DNA from: Novosphingobium guangzhouense
Lineage (GTDB): Bacteria > Pseudomonadota > Alphaproteobacteria > Sphingomonadales > Sphingomonadaceae
NCBI RefSeq assembly: GCF_002896965.1
Contig: NZ_LYMM01000035.1
Location: forward strand, 1-64,000
Length of the DNA: 64,000 bases
Reading direction: 5' to 3'
The notes below the pieces were generated by a model. It did not search any database. It was not told the origin of the DNA and worked only from the letters and a program-made list of their open reading frames with translations. Positions 17,201-26,400 of the stretch are shown here, piece after piece (the first letter of the stretch is position 1; every line of letters starts with the position of its first letter). A program made the translations under genes and the position numbers.

Positions 17201-17493
17201 CCGTGGGCATCGACTTCCTCGGCATGAAGGCGCGTGACGAGAACTGGTTCCGCATGGAAACCGAAGGCGGCTGGCGCGAAATCGTCAGCGGCGGCATCGG
17301 CTCCACCACCGCGCACTTCACCGATGGGGACAACTTCACCCTCGAAGGCGACGGCGCGACGAGCGGCTGGTTCGCACGCCTGCGTGCCATCGGCGGATCG
17401 GGCGGCTTCACGATGGGCGGCGAACTTTCGGCCGAGGATCGCCATGGCCGGGTCGACCTGGCCCTGCGCGGCTCCGTGACCATCGGCTGGTAA
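14293..17493 (+). CDS. Autotransporter (type V secretion) with calcium-binding-type repeats
   Basis: A 1,066-residue protein with a signal peptide (ATAAHAED), a long beta-helical passenger and a C-terminal autotransporter barrel of about 270 residues that ends GSVTIGW. The passenger has irregular repeats of the kind NAGNITITNADG and NSGTIKA. It also has two thrombospondin-3-like acidic loops (DTDKDGDLDG near residue 117 and DSDGDGIDDSKEG near 280) and four RTX-like repeats at about 505-580 (GGNDTLDLADG, GAGNNTLTLSG, GAGNDTVSLSG, GSGADVLNLSG). It should be displayed on or released from the cell surface and probably binds Ca2+. It lies 101 bases behind the STN-type receptor and is a likely target of the sigma factor. 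Function unknown. Confidence 0.88.
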   Translation: MPSQLTAKTLLATTAALAFATAAHAEDVKTKLTSPIRTSTIKSGAADAINITAEGSVVLTSGVAVTQDSNHAVTNAGNITITNADGAIGIDSVAGASGDITNSGTITVDETYTPTDTDKDGDLDGPFALGSNRVGIRTQGDHTGKLTQSGKIVVEGNDSAGIALGGKLTGAFTHDGSTTVVGDRTIGVSAQGIDGNVRLAGTVSAQGQDAIGARFAGDVNGAMVVQGTVAATGYRYTTVPSDPSKLDADDLLQGGSALIVEGNVTGGIVLAAAPKVDTTKPDSDGDGIDDSKEGTARVVSYGSAAAMQVGATDQAIAIGPVANSGSKFGLIIEGSVEGLGLYSGVAANGLVIGGRGGAVTVANGIGVSGSVIASANGANATALRIGAGASTPLLQNTGNIGAASGNADNALATAVRIDEGGSLPTIRNSGTIKAVAGEKGAATAIIDASGTLNLIENAGTISATGAKDTFNIAIDLRAATGDVTVKQTQVASGVTAPSIVGDIWFAGGNDTLDLADGTLDGNVAFGAGNNTLTLSGDAAQRSAVSFGAGNDTVSLSGTSAFSGLIDFGSGADVLNLSGTSYFTGSIANSTQLAVNVSGGLLDIRKPASIASLDVGSAGTVLVTLDKTAGAGSAYTVSGNATFAEGSKLAIRLADVSTAEGTYQVLTAGSLTGRDKLTTNTDLVPFMFKAELDKEAAANTIVVDISRRTVSELGLNRSGAAAYDAVFEQLGKDDKIEQVFLGITNGDAFRSAVGQMLPDHAGGAFEGISLGTRALARQMQDPQGPITASGRFSTTINMAIWGSDRKAGNTAAYKLNGYAWSATAEYQTGFGKFGGTVAYLNNNHKNGELTEVNSDAFELAAHWRGKFGPVSAFARGSAGTANFDGERNFYGTVGSENVRRTMDAKWDGKFVTFAGGAAIEGGSQFFFFRPGVTVDYVRLKEDGYSETGGEGLDLTVASRTSDELAVNPSMTVGIDFLGMKARDENWFRMETEGGWREIVSGGIGSTTAHFTDGDNFTLEGDGATSGWFARLRAIGGSGGFTMGGELSAEDRHGRVDLALRGSVTIGW

Positions 17494-17503
17494 GGACGGG
17501 ACG

Positions 17504-18022
17504 ATGCGCGGACCACTCCTCTGCGGCATCGTCCTTGGCGCCGGGCTGCTGTCAAGCTGCGCCCCCCGCGTGCAGCCCGGCGTCTCTTCCCCCGCTCCGG
17601 CGGGGGAGGAACTGCGCATTTCGCGTGGACCGTGCTTCGGCTTCTGCCCGGTGTACAGCGTCTCGGTGACGCCCGCAGGCCGGGTCGACTTCACCGGGAA
17701 ACGCCACACGGCCGTAATTGGCCCGCGCGCGCATTCGATAAGCCGCGCCACTTACGAACAAGTCCGCCGCGCACTGGCCGCGCTACGCCCTCACACCGGC
17801 GAGCAAGCCACGCATGCCTGCTCCGAAGCGGCAACCGACATGTCCAGCATCACGGTCGAGTGGATTGGTGCCGACGGCGCCCGCACCTCGCTCACGTACA
17901 ACATGGGTTGTCGCTCTCCCGAAGGATCGGCGATGGCGCGTACCGTCGATGAGCAGCTTGGCCGCCTCGGCGTGACTGACTGGGCAGCGCAGAAGACCTG
18001 GCCGGGCGACAGCCGCGGATAA
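17504..18022 (+). CDS. Lipoprotein with DUF6438 domain
   Basis: A 172-residue lipoprotein with signal peptide and lipobox LLSSC (Cys19), so it is anchored in the inner or outer membrane. The mature part opens with ISRGPCFGFCPVYSVSVTP, the hallmark of the DUF6438 family, and has two further Cys residues (HACSEAA; YNMGCRSP) that could pair with those in the motif. The function of the family is unknown. It begins ten bases after the autotransporter stop with an AAGGACGGG ribosome binding site, so it is co-transcribed and may serve secretion or anchoring of the autotransporter. Confidence 0.85.
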   Translation: MRGPLLCGIVLGAGLLSSCAPRVQPGVSSPAPAGEELRISRGPCFGFCPVYSVSVTPAGRVDFTGKRHTAVIGPRAHSISRATYEQVRRALAALRPHTGEQATHACSEAATDMSSITVEWIGADGARTSLTYNMGCRSPEGSAMARTVDEQLGRLGVTDWAAQKTWPGDSRG

Positions 18023-18143
18023 TGCCCGACCCAATATGAATGTTGCCCCTGCGTCGAATTGCGTATCAAATCGTTGCTGCACACGTCCCTCCGGTTGACG
18101 CGAGGCTTCGCGCGGTGTGTGCGGATGGCGAGAGGATCAAGAA

Positions 18144-19445
18144 GTGGCCCGTCCCTTCGCACCGCGTTTCGCGGTCTATGTCGCACTTGTGTTCATGCTG
18201 CTGGGCGTGCTGCAACTGGCTGCCAGCCTGGTCTTCTATCAATCGATCGATCGGCAGACGCTGAACGAGGATCACGCGCGCCGCATCGCGGAACTGCTGG
18301 TCGTCAGCGACCGCATCCACAGCGCCGACCCGCGCCTGACCGCGCCCACCATGAGCACCCGCCACCTTGCGGCCGCCGTCGGCAACAGTCCCAGCGTGGC
18401 CACGCCTACCGCCGATGAATCCCTGTCCCGGATAGAACGGCGGATCATCGAGTGGGAACCCTCGCTTGGCGGGCGTTCGCTGCGGCTGGCCATGCAGGGA
18501 CCGCCGGGCGGGAAGTGCGATCTTGTCGGCGCGATCCGGCTGGCGGACGGGCACTGGCTGAATTTCCGTTCGCGCGATATCAACGCGATGTGGCCTGTCG
18601 CCCTGCGCGCCACGGTACTGACCCTGGCGACGACAGTGGCCTTCCTTGCCATCGGCCTGGTCGCCCTGCACGTCCTCACCCGCCCCTTGCGCCGGATGAG
18701 CGATGCCGCCGACGCCATCGGCCGGGGGCGGCAGGTGGTCATCGCGGAGAGCGGGACGGCAGACTTGCGCAAGCTCGCCCATTCGATGAACGTCATGCAG
18801 GATCGGATCGCCCGATTGCTGCAGGATCAGGCCAAGTCGTTCGAGGCCATCAGCCACGATTTGCGCACCCCTTTGTCACGCCAGAAAGTGGCCGCCGAAC
18901 TGATCGATGACGCGGAACTTGGCGACGTCATCCTTGCCAGTGTGGACGAGATGGAGGGCCTGCTCGCCTCGCTCCAGCGCTTCCTGCGTGCGCAGCATCT
19001 TGCTGCAGAGGCCGAGACGATCGACCTTGCCGAACTCGTCTCCCACGTACTGCACCCTTACGGGAATCGCGCCCGATGCGACGCCTGTGCCCCAGCTGTC
19101 ACCCGCACCTTCCGCGAACCGCTGGCGCTTGCGCTGGCGGCGCTGGTTGAAAACGCCATCCAGTTCGGCGGCGAGGCACGGGTTTCCATCGGCCGCCACG
19201 AAGGCCACTGGCGCATCGAGATCGCGGATTCCGGGCCGGGCATCCCCTCCGCCTATTTCGAGGCAATCCTGGACCCGTTCTTCCGCATTGACGAGGCACG
19301 CGCCCGCGACACCAGGGGCTTCGGACTTGGCATCCCCACCGCTCACCGGCTCATGGCCCGCTTCGACGGGCAGCTTTCCTTCGCCACCTCCCCCGAAGGC
19401 GGCCTGATCGCGCGCCTGGACGTGCCGCAGCCGCCGCTGGACTGA
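18144..19445 (+). CDS. Sensor histidine kinase (orphan)
   Basis: About 433 residues with two membrane helices: residues about 8-30 (YVALVFMLLGVLQLAASLVF) and about 155-185 (TVLTLATTVAFLAIGLVALH). A periplasmic sensing loop of about 120 residues lies between them. HAMP, the H-box FEAISHDLRTPLSR and the ATPase boxes (LVENAIQF; IADSGPGIP; GFGLGIPTAHRL) follow. The GTG at 18144 is chosen because GAGGA lies eight to ten bases upstream; a GTG at 18117 is less good. The organisation is EnvZ-like. No response regulator gene is adjacent, which is unusual for this type. It follows the DUF6438 gene by about 120 bases and may belong to the same surface-sensing system. Confidence 0.9.
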   Translation: MARPFAPRFAVYVALVFMLLGVLQLAASLVFYQSIDRQTLNEDHARRIAELLVVSDRIHSADPRLTAPTMSTRHLAAAVGNSPSVATPTADESLSRIERRIIEWEPSLGGRSLRLAMQGPPGGKCDLVGAIRLADGHWLNFRSRDINAMWPVALRATVLTLATTVAFLAIGLVALHVLTRPLRRMSDAADAIGRGRQVVIAESGTADLRKLAHSMNVMQDRIARLLQDQAKSFEAISHDLRTPLSRQKVAAELIDDAELGDVILASVDEMEGLLASLQRFLRAQHLAAEAETIDLAELVSHVLHPYGNRARCDACAPAVTRTFREPLALALAALVENAIQFGGEARVSIGRHEGHWRIEIADSGPGIPSAYFEAILDPFFRIDEARARDTRGFGLGIPTAHRLMARFDGQLSFATSPEGGLIARLDVPQPPLD

Positions 19446-19532
19446 TCTGCGATTGCGGAACATCGTTACCCCGCACTTGATCCGAGAGCGCGGCGGGTCT
19501 TTAGATAGTGCTTGCCGCAAGCGGCCAACGAG

Positions 19533-19549
19533 CCCGGATCAACTCCGGG
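19533..19549. repeat. Partial palindromic element (CCCGGA/TCCGGG)
   Basis: CCCGGA-TCAAC-TCCGGG, followed by ACGAC, matches the inner stem and right arm of the hairpin at 49687-49715. The outer left arm is degenerate. It lies in the gap before fahA. Confidence 0.4.
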
Positions 19550-19575
19550 ACGACACGATATCCGGAGAGTGACCT

Positions 19576-20904
19576 GTGAACTGGTGGACGATCGACGAAA
19601 CGCATGACCCTGCCCGCAAAAGCTGGGTCGAAGGTGCCAAGGGCCATCGCGACTTCCCGGTCCAGAACCTGCCGTTCGGCGTGTTCTCCCTTGCAGAAGG
19701 CGCGCCGACCCGCATCGGTGTGGCGATCGCAGATCATGTGCTGGACCTTGGGGCACTGGCAACTGCGGGGCTGGTTCCCGCGCACCTTTCCGACATCTGC
19801 CGCGACGCAACGATGGCGCGCCTGATGGGGCTTTCCCCGCAGGACCGCAGTGCCCTGCGCCGTTCGCTTTCCGACGTGCTGTGCGACGAAGCCCGCCGGT
19901 CGGAAATCACGCCAATGCTGCACCCTGCACAGGACTGCATGCTGCACTTGCCCACGCGCATAGGCGACTACACCGATTTCTACGTGGGCATCCATCATGC
20001 CAACAACATCGGCCGCCAGTTCCGTCCGGACAACCCGCTGCTGCCCAACTACAAGCACGTGCCGATCGGCTATCATGGCCGTTCGTCCTCCATCCGCCCC
20101 TCCGGCGTTCCGGTGGTGCGACCGACCGGCCAGCGCAAGCCGCCCGAGGCCGACGCTCCGATCTTTGCGCCCACTGCAAGGCTCGATTACGAACTGGAGA
20201 TGGGCGTCTGGATCGGCCGGGGCAACGATCTGGGCATGCCTGTTCCGATCAGCGATGCTGCGCAGCATATCGCGGGATTCTGCCTGCTCAACGACTGGTC
20301 CGCCCGCGATCTGCAGGCATGGGAATACCAGCCGCTTGGCCCTTTCCTTGCCAAGAACTTCCACTCAACGATTTCACCCTGGGTGGTGACGCCGGAAGCA
20401 CTGGCGCCGTTCCGCATGGCCCAGCCGCTCCGGCCCGAGGGCGACCCGCAGCCCCTGCCCTATCTGCTCGATGCAGACGATCAGGCACACGGCGCACTGG
20501 GCGTCATGCTGCAGGTCCACCTGACCACGCAGGCCATGCGCGACGCCGGGCTTGAACCCCATCGCCTCAGCCATGGCCCCGCCAGCAACATGTACTGGAC
20601 GGTGAACCAGATGGTCGCCCACCACGCATCCAACGGCTGCAACCTGACGCCCGGCGATCTGCTTGGCACCGGCACCATCTCCGCCCCGGATCGTGAGGGC
20701 TTCGGCAGCCTCATGGAAATATCGCAGGGCGGCAAGATGCCCCTGACACTCCCTACCGGCGAAACGCGATCTTTCCTGGAGGATGGCGACGAGATCAGCA
20801 TCACCGCCACCGCGTCTGCGCAAGGTTACGTTTCCATCGGCTTCGGCGAATGCCGCGCGCGGATCGGGCAGGCTATCGATAAGGCAATCAGTTCAGCGCC
20901 TTGA
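19576..20904 (+). CDS. fahA: Fumarylacetoacetase
   Basis: A 442-residue enzyme that hydrolyses fumarylacetoacetate to fumarate and acetoacetate, the last step of tyrosine/homogentisate breakdown. Clear landmarks are YTDFYVGIHHANNIGRQFRP, YHGRSSSIRPSG, LDYELEMGVWIGRGND (metal-binding acidic residues), LNDWSARDLQAWEYQPLGPF and the GTGTISAPDREGFGSLMEIS end region. Length matches the family (about 420-440). The GTG at 19576 has GGAGAG at good spacing. No other homogentisate gene is in the window, so it stands apart from the rest of the pathway. Its end overlaps the convergent hydrolase gene by 17 bases. Confidence 0.95.
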   Translation: MNWWTIDETHDPARKSWVEGAKGHRDFPVQNLPFGVFSLAEGAPTRIGVAIADHVLDLGALATAGLVPAHLSDICRDATMARLMGLSPQDRSALRRSLSDVLCDEARRSEITPMLHPAQDCMLHLPTRIGDYTDFYVGIHHANNIGRQFRPDNPLLPNYKHVPIGYHGRSSSIRPSGVPVVRPTGQRKPPEADAPIFAPTARLDYELEMGVWIGRGNDLGMPVPISDAAQHIAGFCLLNDWSARDLQAWEYQPLGPFLAKNFHSTISPWVVTPEALAPFRMAQPLRPEGDPQPLPYLLDADDQAHGALGVMLQVHLTTQAMRDAGLEPHRLSHGPASNMYWTVNQMVAHHASNGCNLTPGDLLGTGTISAPDREGFGSLMEISQGGKMPLTLPTGETRSFLEDGDEISITATASAQGYVSIGFGECRARIGQAIDKAISSAP

Positions 20905-21892
20905 CCAGATCGGCGTTGAAGCGCTTCGCGTCCTGCACCTGCGGGCTGTGCCCGTAATCGGGATAAGTGATCAGCTTCGCGCCCGGAATCCGCGCCGCCG
21001 CCGCGCGCGCCAGCTTGGGGTAATCGCCCAGCGTAGCGCGCAGCACCGGGTCGGCGCGGGTCTTGCCTATGGCGGTGTTGTCCTTCTCTCCGATCATCAG
21101 CACGGTGGGCACCGCAATGCGCTGGATCTCGTGGATCACCGGCTGGTTGAACACCATGTCTGACGTCAGTGCCTGGCTCCATGCCACGATCGCGCCGTCC
21201 TGCCCGGCATACATCGACGCCAGCATGTCCACCCAGCGATCGTAATCCGCCCGCCACTGCCCGGCGTAGTAGGTACTTTGCTGATAGGCCTTCAGACTTT
21301 CGCGCGTGGTGCGCAGTTCCGAGGCATAGAGCCGGTCGACGGTGGTATTGGGCACCCCCTTGGCGCGCCAGTCCTCAAGCCCCAGCGGGTTGACCAGCAC
21401 CAGTTTCGACACATCCGCCGGGTACTGCAATGCATAGCGCATCGCCAGCATGCCCCCCATCGAGTGGCCGACGATCACCGGCTTGTCGATCTTGAGCCGG
21501 GTCAGCAGGTCATGCGTATTGGCGGCAAGCGTGTGGAGCCCATACTGGTAGCGCTCGGGCTTGCTGGACTTGCAGAAGCCGACCTGATCCGGCGCGATGA
21601 CGCGATAGCCCGCGCCCGTCAGCGCCTTGATCGTGGCGTCCCAGGTGACGGCACAGAAATTCTTGCCGTGAAGCAGCACAGCCGTGCGCCCGTTGGGCTT
21701 TGCGGGCATAACGTCGATGTAGGCCATGTCGAGCGTCTGGTTCTGGCTGTTGAAGCCGAAGTGCTGGATCGGCCGCCCGTAGGAAAAGTCCGCCAGCATC
21801 GGATCCGCCTGCGCCGGGGCGGCAAGCCCGCAGCCAAGGACCATGGCGGCAGCGGCAGCGGCAGAACGCAAGGGCGAACGCAAGGGCAACAA
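20888..21892 (-). CDS. Secreted alpha/beta hydrolase
   Basis: A 334-residue alpha/beta hydrolase with a signal peptide (cleaved near APAQADP). The nucleophile Ser lies in VGHSMGGMLA, the oxyanion-region motif is LLHGKNFCAVTW and the catalytic His is in YPDYGHSPQVQ near residue 315. The acid is probably the Asp in MIGEKDNTAIG or nearby. The start is a TTG at 21890-21892 with AAGGAG just upstream; no ATG fits. The substrate cannot be told; a periplasmic esterase, lactonase or haloperoxidase-like enzyme is possible. It is monocistronic and convergent with fahA. Confidence 0.88.
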   Translation of the reverse strand: MLPLRSPLRSAAAAAAMVLGCGLAAPAQADPMLADFSYGRPIQHFGFNSQNQTLDMAYIDVMPAKPNGRTAVLLHGKNFCAVTWDATIKALTGAGYRVIAPDQVGFCKSSKPERYQYGLHTLAANTHDLLTRLKIDKPVIVGHSMGGMLAMRYALQYPADVSKLVLVNPLGLEDWRAKGVPNTTVDRLYASELRTTRESLKAYQQSTYYAGQWRADYDRWVDMLASMYAGQDGAIVAWSQALTSDMVFNQPVIHEIQRIAVPTVLMIGEKDNTAIGKTRADPVLRATLGDYPKLARAAAARIPGAKLITYPDYGHSPQVQDAKRFNADLVKALN

Positions 21893-22003
21893 ACGACTTC
21901 TCCTTCAAAGGCTTGAATACCTAATGTTCGCAGCTGCGAAGGGTTGCCGCAACAGGACACTTGCGCCCACCCATGCGCCCCGGTATCCGCCGGAAACAAG
22001 ATC

Positions 22004-22222
22004 GCGCCGGTGCCCCGCAAGGGGCTTAAAAGGGAAGGCGGTGGGGGTGGTTCACCACTCGAATCCGCAGCTGTCCCTGCAACTGTAAGCGGCGAGCGCG
22101 ATGCACATCGCCTTCTCCCACTCCGGGAAGGCAGCCACTGAAGCCGGACGCTGCGACATGCGAGGCTTCGGGAAGGCCGTGCATCAAGCTGTGACCCGCG
22201 AGCCAGGAGACCTGCCGGCGTC
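22004..22222 (+). promoter_or_regulatory. Cobalamin (AdoCbl) riboswitch
   Basis: The conserved core elements occur in order: GGTGCCCCGCAAGGGGCTTAA with AAGGGAA (22010-22036), TCCGCAGCTGTCCCTGCAAC (22064-22083) with the TGTAAGCGGCGAGC that follows, GCCACTGAAG (22133-22142), GGGAAGGC (22170-22177) and the B12 box AGCCAGGAGACCTGCC (22201-22216). The end arms CGCCGG (22004-22009) and GCCGGCG (22214-22220) can pair as P1. It precedes cobW-cobN-cobO-bluB by about 210 bases and should reduce their expression when cobalamin is plentiful. Confidence 0.93.
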
Positions 22223-22431
22223 TGGTCGCTCTTGCCATGGTCCAGGGGATGGCCGCGGCACGGTTCACCGTCTGAGCGACGACACGCATGCGGCATGGGG
22301 CCGCAGCGGAGCATGGTCGCCGGGCGTCTTCGCGCCTGTCCGTCGCCCCTGCCTCGCACTGGCGCGCTTCCTGTAACGGGCGGCGCCGGTACGCCCCGCC
22401 GCCACAAGTCGCCGGCGCGGGAGTGAAACGC

Positions 22432-23481
22432 TTGAGCAAAGTACCCACCACCGTCATCACCGGCTTCCTCGGCGCGGGCAAGACCACGCTGATCCGCCAC
22501 CTTCTGCAGAACGCCAAGGGCCGCCGCCTCGCCCTCGTCATCAACGAGTTCGGCGATGTCGGCGTGGACGGCGAACTGGTGAAAGGCTGCAACGACGAAG
22601 CCTGCCCCGAGGACGATATCCTCGAACTGGCCAACGGCTGCATCTGCTGTACCGTGGCCGACGATTTCCTGCCGACCATGCAGAAGCTGCTGGACCGCGA
22701 GACGCCGCCCGATCACATCATCATCGAAACCTCGGGCCTTGCCCTTCCCAAGCCGCTGGTGAAGGCGTTCCAGTGGCCCGACATCCGCACCCGTGCGACG
22801 GTGGACGGCGTTGTCGCGCTGATTGATGCCGATGCGGTTGCCGCCGGTCGTTTCGCCACGGACGAGGAAGCGCTGGCCGCCGCCCGCGCCGCCGATCCGA
22901 TGCTGGACCATGACAGCCCACTGGAAGAACTGTTCGAGGAACAGCTGGGCTGCGCCGACATGGTCGTGCTCAACAAGACCGACCTTGTCGATGCGGACGT
23001 TCTGGCCGAGGTGGAAAAGTCCGTCGCGGCAGAAACGCGCCCCGGCGTGAAGATCGTGCGCGCAGACCACGGAGCGGTCGATATCGCCGCTCTGCTCGGC
23101 ATCGTCGCTGCGGCAGAAGACGACCTCGACAGCCGCAAGTCGCACATCGATGGCCTCGACGACGATCACGACCATGACGACTTCGACACCTTCATCCTGA
23201 ACGGCGGCGAAGTGGCAGACCTTGACGCTCTGCTGGCGGGCCTGAAGGACCAGATCGCCGCGCATGACGTACTGCGCGTAAAGGGCATGGTGGCGCTGGC
23301 GGGCAAGCCCAGCCGCCTTGTCGTGCAAGGCGTCGGCCCGCGTATCCAGCACTTCTTCGACCGCGCATGGAAGGCCGGGGAAGCACGCCGCACGCAGCTG
23401 GTGGTAATCGGGCAGAAGGGGCTGGACCGCGCCGCCATCGAAGCCGCACTGGCCGGTGTGCTTGGGACCGTAGCTGCCTGA
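22432..23481 (+). CDS. cobW: CobW-type metallochaperone GTPase
   Basis: A 349-residue GTPase of the COG0523 family, thought to deliver cobalt for cobalamin synthesis. Walker A GFLGAGKTT (11-19), the metal-binding CxCC motif (Cys70-Ile-Cys72-Cys73, GCICC), switch residues ETSGLALP, the NKTD guanine motif near 180 and a His/Asp-rich loop DDDHDHDD near 240 are visible. The CobW C-terminal domain follows. The TTG at 22432 is chosen because GGGAG lies eight bases upstream; a GTG nine bases earlier is possible. It is the first gene after the riboswitch and overlaps cobN by one base (TGATG). Confidence 0.93.
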   Translation: MSKVPTTVITGFLGAGKTTLIRHLLQNAKGRRLALVINEFGDVGVDGELVKGCNDEACPEDDILELANGCICCTVADDFLPTMQKLLDRETPPDHIIIETSGLALPKPLVKAFQWPDIRTRATVDGVVALIDADAVAAGRFATDEEALAAARAADPMLDHDSPLEELFEEQLGCADMVVLNKTDLVDADVLAEVEKSVAAETRPGVKIVRADHGAVDIAALLGIVAAAEDDLDSRKSHIDGLDDDHDHDDFDTFILNGGEVADLDALLAGLKDQIAAHDVLRVKGMVALAGKPSRLVVQGVGPRIQHFFDRAWKAGEARRTQLVVIGQKGLDRAAIEAALAGVLGTVAA

Positions 23482-26400
23482 TGCACCTGCTGTCCGCCAC
23501 TCCCGGAACGATATCCAACGGCGAAGAGGCGATCGACCTCGATCAACCGCCGGGCGATATCGTGATCCTGACTGTGGCGGACAGCGAACTCGCCTGCTTC
23601 GCGAAGGCGGCGGCCATGCTGCCTGAACATGGCCCCAGCGTCCGTCTCGCCAACCTGCTGCAGTTGCGCCATCCCTACTCTGTCGACCTCTATGTCGAAA
23701 AGGTGATCGCACACGCAAGGTTCGTCTGCGTGGTGCTGCTGGGCGGCAAGAGCTACTGGCCCTACGGCATCGACGAAATCGCGCTGGTCGCCCGTGAGCG
23801 CGGCATCGCCTTTGCCGCGATTGCTGACGGGCGGGAAGACGATCCCACGCTGACCGCCGCCTCCACCCTGCCCGCCGGGACGGTCGAGCACTTGCGCGAC
23901 TATCTGCGGCAGGGCGGCAGCGCCAATGCCCTGTCATTCCTGCGCACCGCCGCGCGGCTGATTGGGGAGGATTGCGGCCAGCCGGACGATCCGGTCCCGG
24001 TGGCCGACGCGGGCCTCTACCTGCAGGGCGTGGATCGCCCCGCGCTTGCCGATTTGCGCGCATCGTGGCAGCCGGACGCCCCGGTCGTGCTGCTGGTATT
24101 CTACCGTGCGCTGATGATCGCGGGCACTCTGGACGCCGTGGACGCCATGGTCGCCGCCCTTCAGGCGCGCGGGTTCAACGTCGCCGCAGTTCATGTCCGC
24201 GCGTTGCGGGAGCCTTTCGCCATCGACTGGCTGAGCGGCCTCATGGCCGAAATCGCGCCCGACGTGATCGTCAACGCCACCAGCTTTGCTTCTTCCTCGA
24301 CAGGCGAGCCGCGCGTCGGCGGGGTGCTGGAACGTGCCGACTGCCCCATCCTGCAAGTCGCCTTTGCGGGCGTGGAGGAAGCCGACTGGCAGGGTGCCGC
24401 GCGCGGCCTTGGCCCGCGCGATCTGGCGATGAACGTGGCGCTGCCCGAAGTGGACGGCCGCCTGTTCACCCGCGCCGTCGCCTTCAAGGCCGCCGAGCGC
24501 TTCGATGAAGTGACGCAATGCGGCATCGTCGTCCCGCGCGTCGCGCCCGATCGGGTAGCCTTCGTGGCAGACCTTGCCGCGCACTGGGCGAACCTTCGCC
24601 GCACCGCGCCTGCGCAGCGCAAGGTGGCGCTGGTGCTTGCCAACTACCCCAACCGCGACGGGCGCATCGGCAACGGGGTTGGCCTTGATACACCCGCCAG
24701 TGCGGCGTCGATCCTCACCAGCCTTCGCGCCGCCGGGTACGACACCGGAGCCGCACCCGAGGATGGGCAGGCGCTGATGCGGCTTATGACCGGCGGCGTA
24801 ACCAACGACCTGACCTCGCTGGATCGACCGGGTGAAATTTCACTGACGCTGGCAGCCTATGAAGCAGCGTTCGAGCAAGTGCCCGAAGCTGCGCGCACCG
24901 CGATGCTCGATCGCTGGGGAACACCGCAGGCCGATCCTTTCGTAAGGGACGGCGCATTCCGCCTTGCCGTCCACCGCTTCGGCAATGTCTGCGTCGCCGT
25001 GCAGCCTGCGCGCGGGTACAATATCGATCCCAAGGAAACCTATCACGACCCGGCCCTGCCGCCGCCCCATGCCTACCTTGCCTTCCACGTCTGGCTCGAA
25101 CGGCAGTTCGGCGCGCAGGCACTGGTTCATGTGGGCAAGCACGGCAATCTGGAATGGCTGCCGGGTAAAGCCGTCTCCCTGTCTTCTGAGTGCTTTCCCG
25201 AAATCTGCGCAGGGCCGCTGCCGCAGCTTTATCCCTTCATCGTCAACGACCCCGGCGAGGGTACGCAGGCCAAGCGCCGTATCGGCGCAGTGATCGTCGA
25301 TCACCTGACACCGCCGCTCACCCGTGCGGAAAGCTACGGCCCGCTCAAGCACCTCGAAGCGCTGGTGGACGAATACTACCTTGCCGCCGGAATGGACCCG
25401 CGCCGTCTGGAGCGGCTGCGGCGCGACATCATCGACCTTGCCCGCACACAGGGGCTGGACAAGGACGCCGGCGCAGAGGGCGACGGCGACGATGCGCTTT
25501 CGGCCATCGACAACTACTTGTGCGAGCTGAAGGAACTGCAGATCCGCGATGGCCTGCATGTCTTCGGCCAGTCGCCGGAGGGGCGCTTGCGGCGCGATCT
25601 GCTGGTGGCTCTGGCCCGCACGCCGCGGGGATATGACGGGCCGGAGCAGGCTTCGTTGCTGCGCGCGATGGCGCAGGACTTCGGGTTCGATTTCGATCCA
25701 CTCGACTGCCGCATGGCGGATCGCTGGGAGGGTCCGAGACCCGATGCGCTGGCGGCCGTGTCGGACGAACCATGGCGGACGCTGGGCGATACCGTGGAGC
25801 GGCTGGAACTGCTGGCGGCGCAATGGGTGGACGCGCTGCCCGAAAGCCGCCCCGGAAAGCACGCCGAGCCCGTCCTCCACGCCATCGCCACCAGCCTTGC
25901 CCCGCGCGTCGATGCCTGCGGCCCTGCCGAAACGGCGGCGCTGCTCGCGGGCCTCGACGGGCGCTTCGTAACGCCCGGACCTTCGGGCGCGCCCACGCGG
26001 GGGCGGCCCGACGTGCTGCCCACCGGGCGCAACTTCTTCTCCGTCGATACCCGCGCCGTGCCCACCGCCGTCGCCTGGGGTCTCGGCCAGCGATCCGCGC
26101 AACTGCTGGTGGAAGACTATCTCCAGCGAGAGGGCGAATACCCCAGGGCCATCGCGCTTTCCGCATGGGGCACTGCCAACATGCGCACCGGCGGCGATGA
26201 CATCGCACAGGCCCTTGCGCTGATGGGCGTGCGCCCGCGCTGGGAATGGACCTCCGGCCGGGTCACCGGGTTCGAGATGATAACGCTGGCCGAACTCGGC
26301 CGCCCGCGCGTGGACGTGACCTTGCGCGTATCGGGCTTCTTTCGCGATGCATTCCCCGAACAGATGGACCTGATCGACAGCGCCGCGCGCGCGGTCATGG

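Noticed and set aside
10228..18022. A lasso-peptide locus, which in sphingomonads also has sigma-FecR-TonB receptor genes
   Set aside because: No precursor peptide, cyclase/protease pair or isopeptidase gene was found next to the set.
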